Shown here in pieces: positions 1-6,465 of a stretch of DNA of 47,183 nt; the first letter of the stretch is position 1, and the number at the start of each line of letters is the position of its first letter. Made by a program: the position numbers and the translations under genes. Source of the stretch: Deltaproteobacteria bacterium (lineage in GTDB: Bacteria; JAUYMQ01); contig JAUYMQ010000648.1 of assembly GCA_030698575.1 (NCBI GenBank), positions 1 through 47,183 of the forward strand. The letters are read 5' to 3'. Below the pieces are notes generated by a model. It had not been told where the DNA came from. It saw only the letters and a program-made list of their open reading frames with translations, and searched no databases.

Positions 1-141
1 CGATGAGCGCCCGGAGGCCTTCGGCTCGTGAATCGAGCGCGGCCTGTTGCTCCCCGCCACCCCGGGTCAGCCGCTCGGTTTTTCGCTCGGCCTGTCGCAC
101 ACGGTCGCCCGCGGCATGCGCGTTGGCGCGAGCGCGGTCGA
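1..141. repeat. Terminal direct repeat, left copy (circular overlap)
   Basis: Bases 1-141 are identical to 47043-47183. The overlap lies inside one open gene that continues in the same frame across the joint, so it reads as assembly overlap of a circular or circularly permuted molecule rather than two separate repeats. The length of 141 is also a common maximum k-mer of metagenome assemblers (inference). Confidence 0.95.
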
Positions 142-1663
142 TCTGGGCGGACCTGATGCTCCGTGCCTTCTCCGCCCCTTGCTGTGCAGCCTCGCACAGC
201 GCAATGGTTTCGCGCGCAGCCACACCGACTTTCCTGGTCCGCTCCAGGTCCTGCTCGATCCGGGCTACAAGGCGCGCCGCCGCCGCGAAATCCTCCTCCA
301 TATCCTCGAGCACGCCGTGCGTGGTCTGGCCGCAGGTGGGGCAGATCCCCGACTCTAGCGCCGCAGCCTGCTGTTGTTGCACCCGCTGGTCCGCTTTGGC
401 GGCCGCCAGCTCCCCGGTGAGCCCGCGATATTCGGCGCCCGACTCGGCATGTACCGCACGCGCCGCTTCGAGCTCCCGCAACTTCTCCGGCGAAACCATC
501 GGCTCCGGCCCGGCCTCGATGGCTACGATTTCGGCGTTGGCCTGCGCGAGCTCTTGCCGGGCCGCCGCCAGCTCCCTGGCCGCCGCCGCTGCTGCTTCCC
601 CGCCCGACTGCTGGGCGAGCCGCTGCATCTCAGCCTCGAGGTTGCCGACTTCGGCGCGACGGGCCTCCAGGCGTTCTTTGCCCCGGCGCTCCTCCTCGGT
701 TGCAGCGGCGTAGGCCCGCCTGACATCGTCCAGGCGTCTCTGCGCCTCGGCGACCGCGCCCTCGGCCGCCCGAACCCGCTCCGCGCGGGTGCGCTCCCAG
801 CGCCGGATGTCCTCACGGCCGCGGTCCAGCTCGGCGCGCACCGCGGCGACGGTCTCGGACGCCCGATAAGCAGCCTGCTGCGCCGCCTCGGCTTCCTGCC
901 GCAGTCCGGCAATCGTAGTCGTGTCGGGCGCGTCCGGAGTCGGGGCCTCGAGGACCGGGTTGGTGGCGAGCACGGCGCTGCGTGCGGCCTTCTGGCGCTC
1001 CTTGCTGGTGATGCCGAGCACCAGCAGCACGTCCCGCACGTCGCCCTCGCTGCCGCCGGCGAGGCCGAGCTCGGAGAAGCGCGCCCGGAGCGCCGGCAAG
1101 TCGAGCGCTAGCTCATCGACCGAGGTCTGCTTGGCCCGGCTGAGGGCGCCGAGCGCCACCTCGTTGAGCAGCCGCTTTGGAGTCCACTCGGACACGCCGC
1201 CGCACAGGCGCAGTATCATCTTCTCGAGCTGGTCCGGCGCCATCGCCCGCATGGCCTCGAGGTCGAGCAGCATCGGCCCGACGTGAGGCGCGCCGTAGCG
1301 ATCGACGAGGGCCTGGCGCACGATGCTGTTTTTTCTCGCGTCGCACCCGCTGAGCTTCACGTTGCGCCGGCCGCTGTCGCCGTCGGCGGCAAACTCGAAG
1401 CTGGCCTGAGCGCCTCCACTGTCGTGCACCGTCACGCCCCACCGTCCGGTAGTGCCGGTCCAGTCGAGGCACGGGCCGGTGGCCACGACGCCCTCGTTGT
1501 CGGTCATCGCGCCGGGCACCTGCTGCGTCGTCGCGAGCAGGATCGCCTGGGCGATCGAGGTCTTCCCGGTGCCGTTCAAACCGCTGATGATGCCCGCCGC
1601 CGGCAGGTCCAGCGTGAGGACGTGCCCGCGGAAGCCAGCGAGCTCGACTTGGGTGAATCGCAT
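1..1663 (-). CDS. Rad50/SbcC-like ATPase, N-terminal part (gene crosses contig ends)
   Basis: This is the first 554 residues of an 814-residue protein whose gene continues at the right end of the window (stop at 46261). Residues 28-36 form a Walker A loop (GLNGTGKTS, Lys34) after a typical short SMC/Rad50 N-terminus. A long Ala/Glu/Arg-rich coiled coil follows from about residue 240. At 441-444 lies CPTC, the CxxC zinc hook of Rad50/SbcC proteins, mid-coil as expected. The start ATG at 1663 overlaps the stop of the Csx3-like gene (TGATG), with a Shine-Dalgarno-like GGAGG just upstream, so the two are translationally coupled. No SbcD/Mre11 partner is seen; the downstream exonuclease is YqaJ-type. 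Likely role is DNA end processing during recombination or replication. No stop interrupts this frame between 1 and 1663. Confidence 0.9.
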   Translation of the reverse strand, partial: MRFTQVELAGFRGHVLTLDLPAAGIISGLNGTGKTSIAQAILLATTQQVPGAMTDNEGVVATGPCLDWTGTTGRWGVTVHDSGGAQASFEFAADGDSGRRNVKLSGCDARKNSIVRQALVDRYGAPHVGPMLLDLEAMRAMAPDQLEKMILRLCGGVSEWTPKRLLNEVALGALSRAKQTSVDELALDLPALRARFSELGLAGGSEGDVRDVLLVLGITSKERQKAARSAVLATNPVLEAPTPDAPDTTTIAGLRQEAEAAQQAAYRASETVAAVRAELDRGREDIRRWERTRAERVRAAEGAVAEAQRRLDDVRRAYAAATEEERRGKERLEARRAEVGNLEAEMQRLAQQSGGEAAAAAARELAAARQELAQANAEIVAIEAGPEPMVSPEKLRELEAARAVHAESGAEYRGLTGELAAAKADQRVQQQQAAALESGICPTCGQTTHGVLEDMEEDFAAAARLVARIEQDLERTRKVGVAARETIALCEAAQQGAEKARSIRSAQIDRARANAHAAGDRVRQAERKTERLTRGGGEQQAALDSRAEGLRALI

Positions 1664-1986
1664 CACGCCACCTCCATGGGCACGACCGTGGGCACGACGT
1701 CGCCCAGACGTCTGGCGTTGTTGTACGATCCCACGACCACGGCGCCTCCTAACCGTGGATCGTACGTAGCGATCCACTCAGCTAGGCAGTAGCGGGTTAT
1801 CAGCGCTCCGTACACCCAGATCGGCGCGCGGCCAGATAGGATCACGCCCCTGTCTGGAGGGACCTCGCCGTGGCGAGTGCCGATGCTTGGTAGGGCGAAC
1901 ATGGCCAAGTCGGCCGGCACGATCGGCCCCTCGGTGTCGATTTCCACGAGGGTGTACTTCGGTCCCTCCTGAATGGAGTACTTCAT
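1663..1986 (-). CDS. Csx3/Crn3-family protein (ring-nuclease fold), histidines replaced
   Basis: This 107-residue protein matches the CRISPR-associated Csx3 family in length and motif order: SGRAPIWVYGAL at 51-62, YDPRLG at 75-80, AVVVGS at 82-87 and a GD at 95-96. Csx3 (Crn3) binds and cleaves cyclic tetra-adenylate, the messenger of type III CRISPR systems. Asp76 and Arg78 of the family's DPR motif are present. The conserved histidines are not: the positions matching His57, His60 and His80 of the archaeal protein (numbering recalled, not looked up) are Thr64, Cys67 and Tyr88. It may therefore bind cyclic oligoadenylate without cutting it, or have another role. The start overlaps the preceding gene by ATGA with a GGAGGTGGGGG ribosome site. 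It sits directly before the Rad50-like gene. Family call is strong; anti-CRISPR function is inference. Confidence 0.8.
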   Translation of the reverse strand: MKYSIQEGPKYTLVEIDTEGPIVPADLAMFALPSIGTRHGEVPPDRGVILSGRAPIWVYGALITRYCLAEWIATYDPRLGGAVVVGSYNNARRLGDVVPTVVPMEVA

Positions 1987-2300
1987 GCCCCCACCTCCAT
2001 CGGTCGAGCGGTGCGGCCGCTGGCGAGCAGTGCCGTCTCGATCACGCCCATGATTGGCCCCTCGATGGGGGCCAGACGGCGCAAATCGGCGAGCCGCCCG
2101 ACGAAGGCCACCCGCCGGCCGGAGACCGAACGGGCGCACAAGCGAACCATGGTCCACTCGGTCGGGGCCTCGACCAGCACGGCCGCTGCCAGGCATCCGA
2201 ATGCCACCCTCCGGTCGCTGGTGTAGTCGGCTGGTGCCCCGCACAGGGGGCACGTAGTGGGGCGGTGGGGTTTGTGGGCCTCGATGTGTACCTCTTCCAT
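1983..2300 (-). CDS. Small CxxC protein
   Basis: This 105-residue protein has CPLC near residues 17-20, the first half of a zinc-ribbon-like motif, and an Arg-rich C-terminal half. No family is recognised. The ATG at 2300 is chosen over the upstream in-frame TTG because TTGGAGG provides a ribosome site 5-8 bases ahead of it. Its stop overlaps the Csx3-like start (ATGA), so the two are probably translated together. The neighbouring gene product at 2313-2537 also begins with a CPxC motif followed by a similar GRVAV/RRVAF segment, so the pair may be diverged duplicates. Its place at the head of the early operon suggests an early host-takeover or regulatory role (inference). Confidence 0.7.
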   Translation of the reverse strand: MEEVHIEAHKPHRPTTCPLCGAPADYTSDRRVAFGCLAAAVLVEAPTEWTMVRLCARSVSGRRVAFVGRLADLRRLAPIEGPIMGVIETALLASGRTARPMEVGA

Positions 2301-2312
2301 GATTACCTCCAA

Positions 2313-2537
2313 TCACCAGATCCAGACTATTTGCGAGCTCCGCGCCAGTAGATCGCGGAGTTTATCGATTTCCGCGCGCTGCTCGCGCACGACCTCGCTG
2401 GCGTGCCGGCACTGCGTGGTTTCTAGCCACGATCCTCCCACCAACACAGCTACTCGACCGCACCGGTAGCCCACTACCGTCACTGTGCTGTCGAGAATTT
2501 CCGCCTCACAGATCGGGCACTTATCCAGCGCATGCAC
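2313..2537 (-). CDS. Small CxxC zinc-ribbon-like protein, first gene of leftward operon
   Basis: This 74-residue protein begins with CPIC (residues 7-10) and has later Cys and His residues (GYRCG, QCRHA) that could complete a zinc site, then a short helical tail. The start is GTG at 2537 with only a weak ribosome site, so this end is uncertain. It is the first convincing gene downstream of the leftward promoter at 2819-2848, about 275 bases from the predicted transcription start. The stop is 12 bases before the next start. Function unknown. Confidence 0.6.
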   Translation of the reverse strand: MHALDKCPICEAEILDSTVTVVGYRCGRVAVLVGGSWLETTQCRHASEVVREQRAEIDKLRDLLARSSQIVWIW

Positions 2538-2812
2538 GTTCGTTCACCATTGCTCACTTGTGCAGCGGCTGCACATCACCTACGCTCCCACCTGCCCGCT
2601 GCCCCGCAACTGCACGCCCTGCCGCGCCGTATCTCCCGCGCGCCGTAGCGAGCGGTACTGGGGTCCACGCTCCGCCACTCGCGGGGCCGGGCACGGGGCG
2701 CTGAGCCGGGCCGTGTGCTCCCTGCATGGGATCGCCCGGGGCGCCCCGCGCCGGCCTGGGCCCGCTGCGGGGGGTGCGTGGGGGGCTGGTTGTCAGGGAG
2801 CAACCGTTCAAC
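2538..2812 (-). other. Untranslated leader of the leftward operon
   Basis: This is about 275 bases between the predicted start of leftward transcription (near 2812) and the first convincing gene. It is very GC-rich with runs of GCCCC/GGGGC able to fold. An 85-codon open frame (2554-2811) exists but has a TTG start, no ribosome site and a Pro/Arg/Gly-rich translation typical of GC-rich non-coding DNA, so I do not call it. An RNA-level control element such as antitermination would fit here, but I see no recognisable one. Confidence 0.4.
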
Positions 2813-2818
2813 GCCCCT

Positions 2819-2848
2819 ATTGTTCCGCAACACGAAACATCCTGTCAA
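2819..2848 (-). promoter_or_regulatory. Leftward early promoter
   Basis: Read on the minus strand, a perfect TTGACA (2848-2843) is followed 18 bases later by AACAAT (2824-2819). The palindromic operator at 2821-2839 fills the spacer and overlaps the -10; the second operator at 2855-2873 lies 6 bases upstream of the -35. All genes from 2537 leftward through the joint to integrase (40204) are closely spaced in this direction. Confidence 0.65.
2821..2839. promoter_or_regulatory. Operator, family 1, site B
   Basis: TGTTCCGC-AAC-ACGAAACA is a 19-bp imperfect palindrome matching TGTTYCGC-N3-GCGRAACA. It covers the spacer and part of the -10 of the leftward early promoter, so a bound repressor would block it. 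It is 34 bp centre to centre from site C. Confidence 0.7.
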
Positions 2849-2854
2849 CAGAAA

Positions 2855-2873
2855 TGTTTCGCAGGGCGGAACA
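2855..2873. promoter_or_regulatory. Operator, family 1, site C
   Basis: TGTTTCGC-AGG-GCGGAACA is a 19-bp palindrome of the same family as 2821-2839 and 5942-5960. It lies just upstream of the leftward promoter's -35 and 16 bases before the start of the rightward S24-like gene, so it could also control that gene; I see no good rightward -35. Confidence 0.7.
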
Positions 2874-2888
2874 TGGCTGGAGGATCTT

Positions 2889-3278
2889 ATGGGCTGTCGA
2901 AAGGCCTATCAGACAGCAGGGCGCCCGGGGACCTTCGTGGAACGACGTGGCGATCAGGATGTATTTGAAGTGCGATCTGGGCCGAGGGTGTACCTGGGGT
3001 CGGTCGATGAACGGACCGTGAAGGTTGGCGTCGGCGATGTTGTCCTCTTCTCGCCCGATGCCGATGCAGACCGCCTCGCCGATGGTGTGCTGGTAGTCGT
3101 CAGCCGCCGCATGCCCCATACAGGCACGCGACAGATCCTAGTAGTAGAGGGCCGCGCCCTCCCCGGCGGCACCTGGCAGTACCTCCCCTGCGCGGAAGGC
3201 TTTGCCCCGCTCCTGAGCACGGACCCCGCCGTCGAGCTCGTCGGCGTCGTCGTCGAGGTGCGGAGGGCGTTCCGTTGA
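2889..3278 (+). CDS. S24/LexA-C-terminal-like protein without HTH or catalytic serine
   Basis: This is a 129-residue protein. Its second half, with VGVGDVVLF, LADGVLVVV and a closing VELVGVVVEVRRAFR, resembles the beta-rich dimerisation/protease domain of LexA and CI repressors. There is no N-terminal DNA-binding domain, and I see no GxSM serine motif, so autocleavage is unlikely. The ATG at 2889 has GGAGGA 5 bases upstream and is preceded by operator C. It is transcribed divergently from the leftward operon. It might act as an antirepressor or a modulator of a full-length repressor (inference). The S24-like reading is moderate; the protein could be an unrelated small beta protein. Confidence 0.5.
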   Translation: MGCRKAYQTAGRPGTFVERRGDQDVFEVRSGPRVYLGSVDERTVKVGVGDVVLFSPDADADRLADGVLVVVSRRMPHTGTRQILVVEGRALPGGTWQYLPCAEGFAPLLSTDPAVELVGVVVEVRRAFR

Positions 3279-3359
3279 CGAGGGCTGAGGATGACTGGCG
3301 TCTAGCGGGCGATAGCAGGTTGCGTAGGTATTAAGGAAGCACTGGCCGGTGTTGCCCGC

Positions 3360-3388
3360 TTGTCCCCGAAGCCCGCCGATGATACAAG
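3360..3388 (+). promoter_or_regulatory. Candidate promoter of the DUF488 gene
   Basis: TTGTCC (3360-3365) and TACAAG (3383-3388) are separated by 17 bases and lie 22 bases before the DUF488 start, with AGGAGG between. No family 1 or 2 operator overlaps it, so the gene could be expressed in the lysogen. Confidence 0.45.
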
Positions 3389-3409
3389 CCCGACCGAGGC
3401 AGGAGGAAA

Positions 3410-3892
3410 ATGCCAGTGACCGTTCCAATTCAACTCAACACGTGGAGCCAGAAGGCCGCGGGTGATCTGGTCATCTTCAATGTAGGTTACGAGAAGCGGA
3501 GCCTTCACCAACTTTGTGCCACATTGGTTGCCGCCGGGGTCGAAGTTCTGCTCGACGTGCGCGAACGGCCATGGAGCATGCGCCCGGAGTTTCGACGAGA
3601 GCGACTCCGCAAAGAGCTCGATGCCTCGGGCATTGGCTACGTGCATTGCAAGGCTGCCGGGAACCCGTATCGGCCAAAGCCGGGTGAGGTGAAGTCGTTC
3701 GACGATTGCATGAGGGATTACGAGCGCCATATCCGCGCATCTCCTGATGTTGTCGAGGAAATGTCCGGGCTTCTACGTGGTCGGCGCGCAGCGGTTTTTT
3801 GCTACGAGGCTCGCCGTGATCGGTGCCATCGCAGCGTGCTCCTTGACGCCATCGAGCGCATCGCTGGCCCTTTGACCGTCGTCGACCTATAA
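3410..3892 (+). CDS. DUF488 family protein
   Basis: This 160-residue protein has the DUF488 layout. IFNVGYEKRS near residues 21-30 corresponds to the family's 'TiGys' strand. LLDVRERPWSMRPEF near 46-60 is the DVRxxPxSR-like segment. FCYEARRDRCHRSVLLD near 129-145 is the C-x-E...CHR motif. The biochemical role of the family is not established to my knowledge. AGGAGG precedes the ATG. It converges on the next gene and overlaps it by six bases at the stops. The surrounding DNA has visibly lower GC and more A/T-ending codons than the structural genes, which suggests acquired cargo. Together with its neighbour it may be a lysogenic conversion or defence pair (inference). Confidence 0.85.
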   Translation: MPVTVPIQLNTWSQKAAGDLVIFNVGYEKRSLHQLCATLVAAGVEVLLDVRERPWSMRPEFRRERLRKELDASGIGYVHCKAAGNPYRPKPGEVKSFDDCMRDYERHIRASPDVVEEMSGLLRGRRAAVFCYEARRDRCHRSVLLDAIERIAGPLTVVDL

Positions 3893-4708
3893 CCCGAACA
3901 TCGTCATCTGGCCGACCTTAGGCACCTTGAGCGAGTCCAATAGCATGAAGTTCGTGAGGTGGGTGCGTGATGTTCCCACGAAGAAGAAGATGTCGTATCG
4001 GGCCGTGTCGAGCTCGCGACGCATCAAGTCAATGACCTTGCCATTCAAGTTCGCGTCCCTGGCGAACTTCAGCTTCCGGTAGAGCTCGTTGAGGCCCCAG
4101 TTGTTGAGGCGCATGTCGTGTCCATTGCATCTGTTGTCATCGCAACGCCATGGAACGTGAAAGCCCATCTCCGGAAAGGCAATAGGCTTCATTTGGCCAA
4201 ACATGGCACCCTGAGCCAACAGTTCGCGTTCGATCGCTTCCCATTCGGCGCGCTCGGACTCGGGCCTGCGCTTGAGGTAGATCTTATCGAGGTTGATCGC
4301 CTTCGGCCTGACGATTGCGAGGGAGCGTTTTGGAAGCTTTCCTTTAGGACGTTCGGCTGTCATGGACTCGATGGAGTCAGCAATGCCTGGTGAACGCTCA
4401 ACATAATTTCGCCGTTCTTCGGGATCCTTAATTACCGGGCCGAGCTCGATCGAGTCGGGATGGATCCGGATGCTCTCGCTGCGTGGATCCTCAGAATGCG
4501 GCGCTGCGTCAACCGTGATCCACTGCCACGCCTTAAACCGCTTGCCTTCGTCGAGATACCGCTTTGGAACCGGGTGCAACCGCACAATTTCCTTGGTGTC
4601 CTCGCGAAGCGCTCCGGTACACGCGACTTCTCGGTACTTTCTTGAGTACCGCGGGTAGGTCGTCCCCAGCACGAGAAGGCGCGATCGGGTCCACATCTTC
4701 GGGTGCAT
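3887..4708 (-). CDS. Uncharacterised protein with Cys/His motif, facing DUF488
   Basis: This is a 273-residue protein that I do not recognise by family. The N-terminal region (about 10-80) is beta-rich with LVLGTTYPRYSRKYREVACTG and a conserved-looking WQWITVDA. The middle is charged and helical. Near 190-205 lies CDDNRCNGHDMRLNNWG, a C-x4-C-x2-H arrangement that could bind zinc. The C-terminus ends in DIFFFVGTSRTHLTNFMLL and VGQMTMFGL, a compact hydrophobic end. The start ATG has ACTAGGA upstream. It is tail-to-tail with the DUF488 gene, with a six-base overlap. Possible roles include nucleic-acid binding or a nuclease partner; none is shown. Confidence 0.7.
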   Translation of the reverse strand: MHPKMWTRSRLLVLGTTYPRYSRKYREVACTGALREDTKEIVRLHPVPKRYLDEGKRFKAWQWITVDAAPHSEDPRSESIRIHPDSIELGPVIKDPEERRNYVERSPGIADSIESMTAERPKGKLPKRSLAIVRPKAINLDKIYLKRRPESERAEWEAIERELLAQGAMFGQMKPIAFPEMGFHVPWRCDDNRCNGHDMRLNNWGLNELYRKLKFARDANLNGKVIDLMRRELDTARYDIFFFVGTSRTHLTNFMLLDSLKVPKVGQMTMFGL

Positions 4709-4808
4709 TTCCTAGTCCCATTGCTAGTTGTTGATTGGCCATGTTGACATTCACGCGCGCGGGACGCCGCGAGCACGCGGCACCAACTTCGGCCTCCTCC
4801 TTGTGACG

Positions 4809-5132
4809 TCATATCTCCCCCAGCACCGCCTCCCGCCGCGCGCGCCACTCGGCGTCCGTGATGAGGCCGGAGGCTCGAATTTCGTCGAGCTCCTGAAGAC
4901 GGTCCGCCGCACCTCGCCGGGGTGCTATCAATGCGCCTGATGTGGCGATCGCCTCACGAGACGCATTCCGCTTTGCCCGACCGATGAGGTCCGCTCCAAT
5001 AAAGCAGATGATGGCAACCACGACTTGGAGCCATGGGATGATTGCGACCTTGAACATGGCATAGGTGTATAGGGCGCTCACCCCTGCCCACCCAAGAGTG
5101 ATGGCGCCGATGATGGTCAGGACGTAGTTCAT
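4809..5132 (-). CDS. Two-TM membrane protein with SHOCT domain
   Basis: This 107-residue protein has two hydrophobic segments at about 3-27 and 32-52, a basic linker (GRAKRNASR), and a C-terminal LQELDEIRASGLITDAEWRARREAVL that matches the SHOCT (short C-terminal) domain, a helical oligomerisation motif. It should sit in the inner membrane with the SHOCT tail in the cytoplasm. Its ATG overlaps the upstream membrane gene's stop (ATGA). It is the third gene of an operon led by the XRE repressor and so is probably expressed in the prophage state. Superinfection exclusion or abortive infection would fit (inference). Confidence 0.75.
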   Translation of the reverse strand: MNYVLTIIGAITLGWAGVSALYTYAMFKVAIIPWLQVVVAIICFIGADLIGRAKRNASREAIATSGALIAPRRGAADRLQELDEIRASGLITDAEWRARREAVLGEI

Positions 5133-5533
5133 GGGATCAATCCTATGCTATCGAAGGCGTTCGCATGAGCAGGCATCTTAAAGATGCATTCGTACAAGCC
5201 ACGCCGCGCGTCGGAATTCTTGATGGCCAACGTGACATAGTCAGGGTTTTCCGGAGGGTTGATATCCCAACCTTTGCTTTTGAGAAGTTCGTCCACCGAA
5301 ATTCCAGACCCAGCCATAGCACGTCGACAAGACACCATGTCCCATCCCTTTTCGCCCAGCTCCGTCAGGTCATTGTTGAGGTCGAAGTCCTCAATCGCGA
5401 CGACAGAGTACGACCATCCAGATGCGTCTGGACCCGTTTCCAGCCACGCGTGAATGACCAACGTTTTTAATAGCTCCCAAGTCACAGCGGCCAGCAAAAG
5501 AGCAATTATGACATAACCTTGCATCTTCGACAC
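5129..5533 (-). CDS. Single-TM protein with DUF4177-like domain
   Basis: This 134-residue protein has an N-terminal transmembrane helix (about residues 6-26, GYVIIALLLAAVTWELLKTL). A soluble region follows in which YSVVAIEDFDLNNDLTELGEKGWDMVS resembles DUF4177 ('Y.vv...l...LN..G.eGWelv'). The GTG at 5533 is preferred because GGGAGG lies six bases upstream; a TTG at 5539 is an alternative. It starts within a few bases of the repressor stop and ends overlapping the SHOCT gene, so all three are one transcript. A membrane-anchored lysogen-expressed role such as exclusion of related phages is inferred from this context. Confidence 0.7.
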   Translation of the reverse strand: MSKMQGYVIIALLLAAVTWELLKTLVIHAWLETGPDASGWSYSVVAIEDFDLNNDLTELGEKGWDMVSCRRAMAGSGISVDELLKSKGWDINPPENPDYVTLAIKNSDARRGLYECIFKMPAHANAFDSIGLIP

Positions 5534-5535
5534 GT

Positions 5536-5913
5536 TCAACCTCCCGTTTTGTTGTGTCGACGTTGCACGACCTTGATGTGGTCCAATGCCTCGCGACGAG
5601 CATCCGGGTTGAGCCCTTCGAGGATCGTGATGGCCTCCAACGTTTCAGCATCAAGCGTCGCCTCTGGCGGATGGTGGTAGCCGAACAATTCGTACGTTGG
5701 GCATTGGAGCGCATCCGCGAGCACGTCGATGGTCTGGTGCGTCCATCCGATGTTCGAGATCTCCATTCGCGCGATGGTTGATCGGTGCATACCGGCTCGT
5801 TCAGCAAGTTGTTCCTGCGTCAACCCTCGTCGTTTCCTTGCCTCTGCCAGGCGTAGCCGCATCAACAGAGTGTCGCACATGCCGGAGCATTGCTCGATAG
5901 CGCGGCGCGGCAC
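5536..5913 (-). CDS. XRE-family repressor
   Basis: This is a 125-residue protein. Residues about 19-75 form a Cro/C1-type helix-turn-helix (RLRLAEARKRRGLTQEQLAERAGM, then HRSTIARMEISN), with a helical C-terminal tail that probably dimerises. The GTG at 5913 has GAGG five bases upstream; internal ATGs at 5880 and 5862 lack ribosome sites. It is divergent from the HTH gene at 5969, with operator site A (5942-5960) between them. It is a candidate lysogeny repressor acting on the family 1 operators at 2821, 2855 and 5942, though the divergent HTH protein is an equal candidate. Two membrane-protein genes follow in the same operon. Confidence 0.85.
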   Translation of the reverse strand: MPRRAIEQCSGMCDTLLMRLRLAEARKRRGLTQEQLAERAGMHRSTIARMEISNIGWTHQTIDVLADALQCPTYELFGYHHPPEATLDAETLEAITILEGLNPDARREALDHIKVVQRRHNKTGG

Positions 5914-5933
5914 CTTTACCTCATGGTTCTGGC

Positions 5934-5962
5934 TTGACTAACGTTCCGCGTTGCGGAACAAT
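5934..5962 (+). promoter_or_regulatory. Rightward early promoter with operator site A
   Basis: TTGACT (5934-5939) and AACAAT (5957-5962) are 17 bases apart. The spacer holds GTTCCGC-GTT-GCGGAAC (5943-5959), a perfect palindrome of operator family 1 that overlaps the -10. The expected start of transcription, seven bases after the -10, falls on the ATG at 5969, so the message would be leaderless. Confidence 0.7.
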
Positions 5963-5968
5963 GTCTGC

Positions 5969-6382
5969 ATGAAGCTTGCTGCGTACAAGAGACAGCACCG
6001 GTTGACCTACGAGAGGCTCGCGAAGCTGCTGGCGATGACGAAGACATCCGCCTGGCGCTACTGCCAAGGCGAGGTGCCCTCGGCAGCCGCCGCCAACCGC
6101 ATCAGTAGGGCGACGAACGGCGAGGTAACGGTAGAGGAGCTCCTCTACCCCACCGGCGTCTCGCCCGGCGCCCGCATGACCCCTCGCGATCCTATGCCCG
6201 AGCTCGAGGACGACGAGCAGCTCGAGGACGACGCCGCCGACAACCCCGCCGCCCCGGGCACCAACCCCTGCGGCCACCCGAGCACCTTGGTGCGCGGTGG
6301 CGTGACGAACTACTGCTCGGGCTGCGAGAGCGACGCCCGGGAGATGGACGCCAGCGGCGGTGCCGACGCTGCGGCGGCTTAG
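5969..6382 (+). CDS. Small HTH regulator, probably leaderless (Cro-like position)
   Basis: This is a 137-residue protein. Residues 1-60 contain an HTH (KRQHRLTYERLAKLLAMTKTSAWRYCQGE), then comes an acidic stretch (about 78-95, PELEDDEQLEDDAAD) and a CxH...CSGC segment near 105-121 that might hold zinc. There is no ribosome site ahead of the ATG at 5969, and the predicted transcript starts at that A. The operator in its promoter makes autoregulation likely. It occupies the Cro position, divergent from the XRE repressor, and may bind the same family 1 sites (inference). Confidence 0.75.
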   Translation: MKLAAYKRQHRLTYERLAKLLAMTKTSAWRYCQGEVPSAAAANRISRATNGEVTVEELLYPTGVSPGARMTPRDPMPELEDDEQLEDDAADNPAAPGTNPCGHPSTLVRGGVTNYCSGCESDAREMDASGGADAAAA

Positions 6383-6465
6383 GGCGTGGCGCGGGTGTGG
6401 GATGTGCTGCGGCCGGCCGACGCGCAGGCGAAGGCCACCGCGCAAGCGGCGTAGGAGGTGCGGCG

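Noticed and set aside
3-1286. Several long plus-strand open frames (for example 3-713 and 374-1111)
   Set aside because: They are antisense shadows of the Rad50-like gene in GC-rich DNA; their translations are Arg/Ser/Ala-rich with no motif.
2554-2848. Minus-strand frames in the operon leader
   Set aside because: TTG or weak starts, no ribosome site, shadow-like composition; one begins upstream of the predicted transcript start.
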